DNA of 64,000 nt from Furfurilactobacillus curtus (lineage in GTDB: Bacteria > Bacillota > Bacilli > Lactobacillales > Lactobacillaceae). Where the stretch lies: contig NZ_BQXO01000002.1 in the NCBI RefSeq assembly GCF_045862785.1, forward strand, positions 248,001-312,000. The letters are read 5' to 3'. A program made the position numbers and the translations under genes. The notes beneath the pieces were generated by a model that was not told the DNA's origin, did no database searches, and saw only the letters and a list, made by a program, of their open reading frames with translations. Below are positions 59,368 through 64,000 of the stretch, one piece after another (position 1 is the first letter of the stretch; each line of letters opens with the position of its first letter).

Positions 59368-61821
59368 GCCGCCGGTAGTTCCGATACCGCCAAAGGTAAC
59401 AGCGAAATTGCCGCCGGTAGTTCCGACACGGCTAAAGGTAACAGTGAAATTGCCGCCGGTAGTTCCGACACGGCTAAGGGTAACAGTGAAATTGCCGCCG
59501 GTAGTTCCGATACCGCCAAAGGTAACAGCGAAATTGCCGCCGGTAGTTCCGATACCGCCAAAGGTAACAGCGAAATTGCGGCTGGCAGTTCTGATACGGC
59601 CAAAGGTAATAGTGAAAACCAAAATGCATCTGATTCAAATTGGTTGAATGCAGTAACGGATGCTAAGGCTGCGATTAACAACGCTGATGCGTCATCGGTC
59701 AAGGATGATCCGGCCGTTGTACAAGCAGAAAATGCATTAAAGAACTTATTGGCCACCGATCCAACCAGTACGACTGCGCAGATTGAACAAGCAGCTGCCG
59801 ATTTAAATCGAGCTGTTGCAAATGCGCAAAAGCAAAATGATGCTTCAATTTCAAAACCAGCTGCAATTACTGATGCAAAGTCAGCAATCACTGGTGCTGA
59901 TCAGTCTTCCGTTGCCAATGATTCCGCCGTCGCAGCCGCCAAAAAGCAGTTACAAAATGACTTGGATAACCCCGATAGCTCGGCCAAACAATTAGCAGAT
60001 GACACAGCGGCGTTAACAAATGCAGTGGCCGACGCAGAAGCCAAGTTAGCCGCTAACGAAGGCTTGGCAGTGACGAATAGTGACGTTGCTAGTTCAGAAA
60101 CAGCCAAAGGAAACTCAGACATTGCGAAGGGTTCTAGTGAAATTGCAACTGGTAACTCAGATATCGCCAAAGGATCTAGTGAGATCGCGGCCGGTAACTC
60201 AGATATCGCCAAAGGCAATAGTGAAATTGCAACCGGTAATTCAGATGTTACTAAAGGATCTAGTGAAGTCGCTGCTGGTAATTCTGATATTGCCAAAGGT
60301 AACAGTGAAATTGTCGCTGGTAATTCTGATATTACTAAAGGGAATAGTGAAATTGCCGCTGGAAGTTCCGATATTGCTAAAGGTAATGACGAGTTAAACC
60401 AAGCAGCTAGTGATATTGCCCAAGGTAATCATGATCTGAACAACGGTAGTTCTGAAGCAGCTGCCGGAACGTCTGATTATGCTAAAGGCGAATCAGAGTT
60501 AAATGCTGGTGACAATGCGGCCGGTCAATCAGATATGACCAAAGGGCTCAGTGAGTTGAACCAAGGCGCCTCTGATTTGGCTAAAGGTGCTAGTGAAGTC
60601 AACAAGGGTAAGTCTGAACAAGCCCAAGGCAATCAGGATATCACCAAAGGTAATAGTGAAATTGCCCAAGGTAAGTCTGATATTGCTACTGGTAATAGCG
60701 AAATTGCCCAAGGTAATTCCGACATTGCCCAAGGTAAGAGCGAAGTCGCTACTGGCAACGTTGATATTGCCAAAGGTAACAGTGAAATTGCCGTTGGTAA
60801 GTCTGACATCGCTAAAGGTAATAGTGAGGTCGCCACTGGCAATGCTGACATTGCCAAAGGTAACAGTGAAGTTACGCAAGGTAAGTCTGATATTGCTAAA
60901 GGTAATAGCGAGTTGAATGAAGCAAAGACGCCAGCTTGGGTCAGTGCAGTGACAGATGCAAATAACGCAATTTTAAATGCGGAACATTCAACAGTCACTA
61001 AGGATCCAGCTGTGGTTGATGCTGAAAACGCCTTGAAACAGTTATTGGCTCAAGATCCAGAAGCCAACGCAGACGCGATTGAAAAGGCAGCGGCTAAGCT
61101 AAATGATGCGATTGGCACTGCCCAGCGTCAACAGGCTGATCAAGCGACTGCTGTGCAAGCCAAGCAGGATGCAAACGCCGCGATGGTTAATGCCAAACAG
61201 TCCTCAGTTGCTGGTGATGCAACCGTTCAAGCTGACTTAAATGCTTTAAACAAGCTATTAAATGACCCTAATGCAACGCCAAAACAAATTGAACTGGCGA
61301 CGGCCGATTTGAATCAAGCTGTTGCCCGTGCAGAAGCTGGTGACTCGACTTCTGGCTCTGGTTCAGAGGGTAACAACAGTTCCGAAGGCAACCAATCTTC
61401 TGAAGGTAACGATCATTCAGAGGGCGGCCAAACGTCCGAAGGTAGTGGCAACTCCGAAGGAAATGGGACTTCTGATGGTTCAAGTGTCGGTTCAAACACG
61501 GATCATACGAATAACAATGATACTACTGGAAGTCAAAACAATAATGGTGCTAATTCCAGCAACATGGGGTTTACCAATGCTGCACCGACAACTGTCAATG
61601 CTGCCAACCTTGGCAACCAACAGTTATCCGCAATGGGTTCCTCGAAGACGCCATTAACAGCTTCTTCAACTGGCTCCAACAAGGCTGGTCAAGGTAAGGA
61701 TGCTGATGGGAACGATTTACCAAATACGGGCGCTGAAGCATCAGAGAATGGGTTGGCGATCTTAGGGATCAGTTTGGTTAGTTTACTAGCAGGACTTGGA
61801 TTCCGTCGCCGTCAACACTAA
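59368..61821 (+). CDS. Giant repeat adhesin, C-terminal part with LPNTG anchor
   Basis: 818 codons including the stop, continuing the repeat array. About four related helical modules of 60-65 residues lie in two pairs, near 59640-60050 and 60930-61340, each with a V/I-T-D-A or Q-A-K-Q-D-A start and a D-L-N-x-A-V end, like FIVAR-type three-helix bundles. Between the pairs are more SSD/GNSE repeats of 14-residue type. A Ser/Gly/Asn/Glu-rich region is followed by LPNTG at 61717-61731, a membrane helix and RRRQH. Sortase would attach it to the wall. With the first part the protein has at least about 1830 residues. Confidence 0.88.
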   Translation, partial: AAGSSDTAKGNSEIAAGSSDTAKGNSEIAAGSSDTAKGNSEIAAGSSDTAKGNSEIAAGSSDTAKGNSEIAAGSSDTAKGNSENQNASDSNWLNAVTDAKAAINNADASSVKDDPAVVQAENALKNLLATDPTSTTAQIEQAAADLNRAVANAQKQNDASISKPAAITDAKSAITGADQSSVANDSAVAAAKKQLQNDLDNPDSSAKQLADDTAALTNAVADAEAKLAANEGLAVTNSDVASSETAKGNSDIAKGSSEIATGNSDIAKGSSEIAAGNSDIAKGNSEIATGNSDVTKGSSEVAAGNSDIAKGNSEIVAGNSDITKGNSEIAAGSSDIAKGNDELNQAASDIAQGNHDLNNGSSEAAAGTSDYAKGESELNAGDNAAGQSDMTKGLSELNQGASDLAKGASEVNKGKSEQAQGNQDITKGNSEIAQGKSDIATGNSEIAQGNSDIAQGKSEVATGNVDIAKGNSEIAVGKSDIAKGNSEVATGNADIAKGNSEVTQGKSDIAKGNSELNEAKTPAWVSAVTDANNAILNAEHSTVTKDPAVVDAENALKQLLAQDPEANADAIEKAAAKLNDAIGTAQRQQADQATAVQAKQDANAAMVNAKQSSVAGDATVQADLNALNKLLNDPNATPKQIELATADLNQAVARAEAGDSTSGSGSEGNNSSEGNQSSEGNDHSEGGQTSEGSGNSEGNGTSDGSSVGSNTDHTNNNDTTGSQNNNGANSSNMGFTNAAPTTVNAANLGNQQLSAMGSSKTPLTASSTGSNKAGQGKDADGNDLPNTGAEASENGLAILGISLVSLLAGLGFRRRQH

Positions 61822-61846
61822 ACCGTCATTGGTGATCGATTGACAT

Positions 61847-61876
61847 GAAAAGAGTGGGGTAACCCGCTCTTTTTTC
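61847..61876 (+). terminator. Terminator after the adhesin gene
   Basis: AAAGAGTGGG and CCCGCTCTTT arms (one G-U pair), GTAA loop, T run. Confidence 0.85.
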
Positions 61877-61974
61877 GGGATATTAGTTCAGGCTGTGCAG
61901 TATTTAAGCGCGGAATAACCTTGAATCCTCAATAGATCACCACTGTAAGTGATTAAAAGGATGGTATTAAAGAA

Positions 61975-63537
61975 ATGTTCTATTTTGTGAATAACACAGT
62001 GTTAGTAAATAACTCGGGGATTGAACATGCTCAATTTAAACGCTTGATTCTGTTTAAACATTTTCGGCAGCCGGCAAAGATTGTGACAACTGACTACAAA
62101 CGCTTTCTCCACGATAATTTGCAGATGGCAGGGGTAGCTGATGATGACGTGATCAATATGTATGACTATTATCAACAGGCGCGAGCTGTGCCTGACCGCA
62201 CCGTCGCCTACACGGATTTACTGTTGCCCACTTACGACGATGTTCAAACGGATGGTGGCAATCGGCGTTGCTTTTATCAAGGGCAGTTGGTGGCAGACGT
62301 TTCCTTTTGGCCAAAACGGCCTGGTTCAGTCTCAGCGGTGCGTTACTTTGACAAATTTGAGTACGCGATTCGGGAAGATTATTATGATGTGCGCGGATTT
62401 TTGTCGATGGTCGTTTTAAATGGTGCTGAAGGGAAAACGAGCACAGAATTAATGTTGACCCCGACTGGAGAAGTGGCTCTGGAGCGTCACTATCAGCGCA
62501 ATCGGGCTGGTAATCGCAGTGAATCGGCAATTTTACTGTATTCACAGACTTCGGACACAGGCGTAAGGGTGTTTGCCGGTGAGAAAGAATTCATTGCGGC
62601 CTTTTTGGATGACCTCAATCAGGCCAATGAGGGTGAGACGACTGGTCCCAATGTATTCGTGATTGACCGTAATTTAACGGCAGATTGGGCCGCCTTGCAC
62701 ATGAAGACTCGTGCATTTAAACTCATGCATCTACACAATGCACAGGTCGCTGATACAAATGATGTGGATCATTCTGTTTTGAATAATAACTATGAATTTG
62801 GTTTAAGCAATGCCGCGGCGTGGAACGGGATTATTGCTGCCACACAGTTGCAGCGGACGGATGTGCTGAGACGTTTGCAAGATCAGCGGGCCAAGGTTTA
62901 TCGGATTCCGGTTGGATATGTGACGATTCATGAGCAGCACACGGCCTCATTCGATGTTCAACGCGCTCAAGCACATCGAATCATTCAAGTCTCGCGATTA
63001 GTACCAGAAAAGCATCCAGCGGCGACATTGGCGGCATTTATTAAAGTGGCCAAACGTGATCCGCAAGCAACGCTAACATTTTACGGATATGGCGATGATG
63101 CGGTCGAACAAGCCTTGCGTGCGACGATTCATGAGCATCACTTGGATGATCGTGTGAAGCTTAATGGCTATACCAATGATATTGCTAGCGTCAATGCACA
63201 GGCGACAGTCGCTGTTTTACCAACTTCTGTCGAAGGATTTGGCCTATCAATTTTAGAAAGTCAGGCAGCTGGGTTACCGGTTATTACAACAAATGTTCGC
63301 TATGGGCCAGCTGAAATTGTTCAAGATCAACGTAGCGGTTATTTACTGGCGAGTCACCAAGAAGTTGATGAATTGGCTGATAAGTTGACCACTTTGCTAA
63401 AATCGCCAACCTTATGGCAACGATTACATGAAGGCGCTTTGGCGGCTAGTCAGAATTTTAGTGAAGAGGCTGTTTGGCAATGCTGGCAAAATGTGATCAA
63501 AGATGCGCAACAATTTTACGAGGAGGTTGTCCGATGA
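61975..63537 (+). CDS. gtfA: GtfA/TagE-type protein O-glycosyltransferase
   Basis: A 520-residue GT4-fold glycosyltransferase. The N-terminal part starts with the NNSGIEHAQFKRLILFK signature and has the add-on domain of accessory-Sec Gtf and TagE proteins. The C-terminal Rossmann half has VSRLVPEKHP, FYGYGDD, and the donor-site VLPTSVEGFGLSILESQAAG. Homologues in Lactiplantibacillus plantarum (TagE5/TagE6, renamed GtfA/GtfB) glycosylate secreted proteins, so the adhesin upstream is the likely substrate. Poly(glycerol-phosphate) glucosylation is the alternative. It overlaps the next gene by 4 bases (ATGA). Confidence 0.88.
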   Translation: MFYFVNNTVLVNNSGIEHAQFKRLILFKHFRQPAKIVTTDYKRFLHDNLQMAGVADDDVINMYDYYQQARAVPDRTVAYTDLLLPTYDDVQTDGGNRRCFYQGQLVADVSFWPKRPGSVSAVRYFDKFEYAIREDYYDVRGFLSMVVLNGAEGKTSTELMLTPTGEVALERHYQRNRAGNRSESAILLYSQTSDTGVRVFAGEKEFIAAFLDDLNQANEGETTGPNVFVIDRNLTADWAALHMKTRAFKLMHLHNAQVADTNDVDHSVLNNNYEFGLSNAAAWNGIIAATQLQRTDVLRRLQDQRAKVYRIPVGYVTIHEQHTASFDVQRAQAHRIIQVSRLVPEKHPAATLAAFIKVAKRDPQATLTFYGYGDDAVEQALRATIHEHHLDDRVKLNGYTNDIASVNAQATVAVLPTSVEGFGLSILESQAAGLPVITTNVRYGPAEIVQDQRSGYLLASHQEVDELADKLTTLLKSPTLWQRLHEGALAASQNFSEEAVWQCWQNVIKDAQQFYEEVVR

Positions 63538-64000
63538 ATTTCTTTTTGAATGATCAAATAGTGTTGCATAATTCGGGCATTGAACATGCTGAATTTGACC
63601 GGCTTCGGTTGTTTAATCGTAACGGTCAAACCGCTCAGATTGTAACTCGCAATTATTCTCGTCAAGTGACTTACTATCAAGAACAAGCCGGTCTGAAGGT
63701 CGGCGAATTACGCAATATGTTTAACTTTTTTCAAGAGGCTGAACAGACACCAGATCGGCCATTGAGTGATCGACAATTGCCGATTTTTAAAGGTTATGAA
63801 GTCACCCGTCACCAGAATTTCACCCAGATTTATGATGGTAGTCAACACATCGCGGAGATACGCTGTTTTACATACAGTCACAGTCGGGTGGACTGGATCC
63901 GTTACTTTGATCGTTTCGGGAACGTTTTGCATGTGGACTATTATGACTGGCGGGGGTTCTTGTCCATGACCCAGCGCTTTAATGGCGATGGACAGGTCAA
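63534..64000 (+). CDS. gtfB: GtfB/TagE-type glycosyltransferase, N-terminal part
   Basis: The gene runs off the right edge; 155 codons are visible. It opens with HNSGIEHAEFDRLRLFN, the same signature as gtfA, followed by TPDRPL and an RWID-like SRVDWIRYFDRFGNVLHVDYYDWRGFLS block also mirrored in gtfA. The two are tandem paralogues, as in the gtfA-gtfB pair where both proteins are needed for activity. ATG at 63534 overlaps the gtfA stop, and GAGGAGG lies 7 bases upstream, so synthesis is coupled. Confidence 0.85.
   Translation, partial: MNFFLNDQIVLHNSGIEHAEFDRLRLFNRNGQTAQIVTRNYSRQVTYYQEQAGLKVGELRNMFNFFQEAEQTPDRPLSDRQLPIFKGYEVTRHQNFTQIYDGSQHIAEIRCFTYSHSRVDWIRYFDRFGNVLHVDYYDWRGFLSMTQRFNGDGQV

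Noticed and set aside
59300..59400. Frameshifted (inactive) adhesin
   Set aside because: The frame change is caused by a 41-N placeholder; repeat phase predicts 39 + 42k bases.
57904..59622. Repeat arrays considered as CRISPR
   Set aside because: The units are contiguous, in frame and without spacers; no cas genes are present.
57795..59891. Long antisense and alternate-frame open stretches through the adhesin repeats
   Set aside because: They mirror the 18-bp and 42-bp repeat units, have no ribosome sites and give low-complexity products; repeats whose length is a multiple of three keep several frames open.

Overview
The window reads as chromosome of a Gram-positive, low-to-mid-GC lactic acid bacterium of the family Lactobacillaceae. 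The support is GGAGG-type ribosome sites, TTG starts, near-perfect CcpA cre boxes, an xylA/xylB/xylR xylose cluster, KxYKxGKxW and LPxTG surface proteins, and a TagE/GtfA-GtfB glycosyltransferase pair like that of Lactiplantibacillus plantarum. I cannot fix the genus from sequence alone. No rRNA, intact tRNA, IS element, prophage or CRISPR array was seen.

Layout, left half. 1-3.9 kb holds a truncated SMR exporter behind a terminator hairpin, greA, a GT2 glycosyltransferase, a DUF915 alpha/beta hydrolase and a membrane acyltransferase. 3.9-13.3 kb is a complete type I restriction-modification locus (hsdM, hsdS, hsdR). It ends with a tyrosine recombinase and two silent, head-to-head hsdS half-genes that share 17-bp and 29-bp repeats with the expressed hsdS, so it looks like a phase-variable specificity shuffler. 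13.4-17.8 kb has an AraC regulator facing an MFS/HIT/SDR operon, then an orphan nanE. 17.8-28.4 kb is a full xylo-oligosaccharide and xylose regulon: GH43 xylosidase, GPH transporter, mutarotase and xylose symporter on the minus strand, xylA-xylB-xylR on the plus strand, with two matching XylR-type operators and a cre box in the divergent gap.

Layout, right half. 28.6-45 kb is mixed metabolism, efflux and regulation: CPBP protease, YagU-like protein with a 39-aa membrane peptide, ArsR/CDF metal efflux, nucleoside hydrolase, diacetyl reductase, a HrtAB-like ABC exporter, an aldo/keto reductase, a purine permease with the decayed 3' end of a paralogue nearby, XRE/PspC, TetR/DHA2 efflux and MerR/SDR. 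44.8-64 kb is a cell-surface region: UDP-GlcNAc 2-epimerase, a SpaA-type LPQTS protein, an Rgg regulator, a Ser/Thr-rich secreted protein, a proline-free collagen-like protein, an ABC exporter, and a giant lectin-domain repeat adhesin followed by gtfA and the start of gtfB. The adhesin is interrupted by an assembly gap.

Most notable: between the ABC exporter (52.0-53.8 kb) and an AraC-family regulator (54.8-55.6 kb) lie four tiny genes (28-42 codons), each with its own ribosome binding site. Three encode clear paralogues (MSWI-Q-SYW ... FGGGL-LPW) and one a more distant SWI-containing peptide. I recognise no known family. The arrangement (regulator, tandem leaderless-looking peptides with an internal terminator, exporter) suggests an undescribed multi-peptide secreted system, either bacteriocin-like or a signal.
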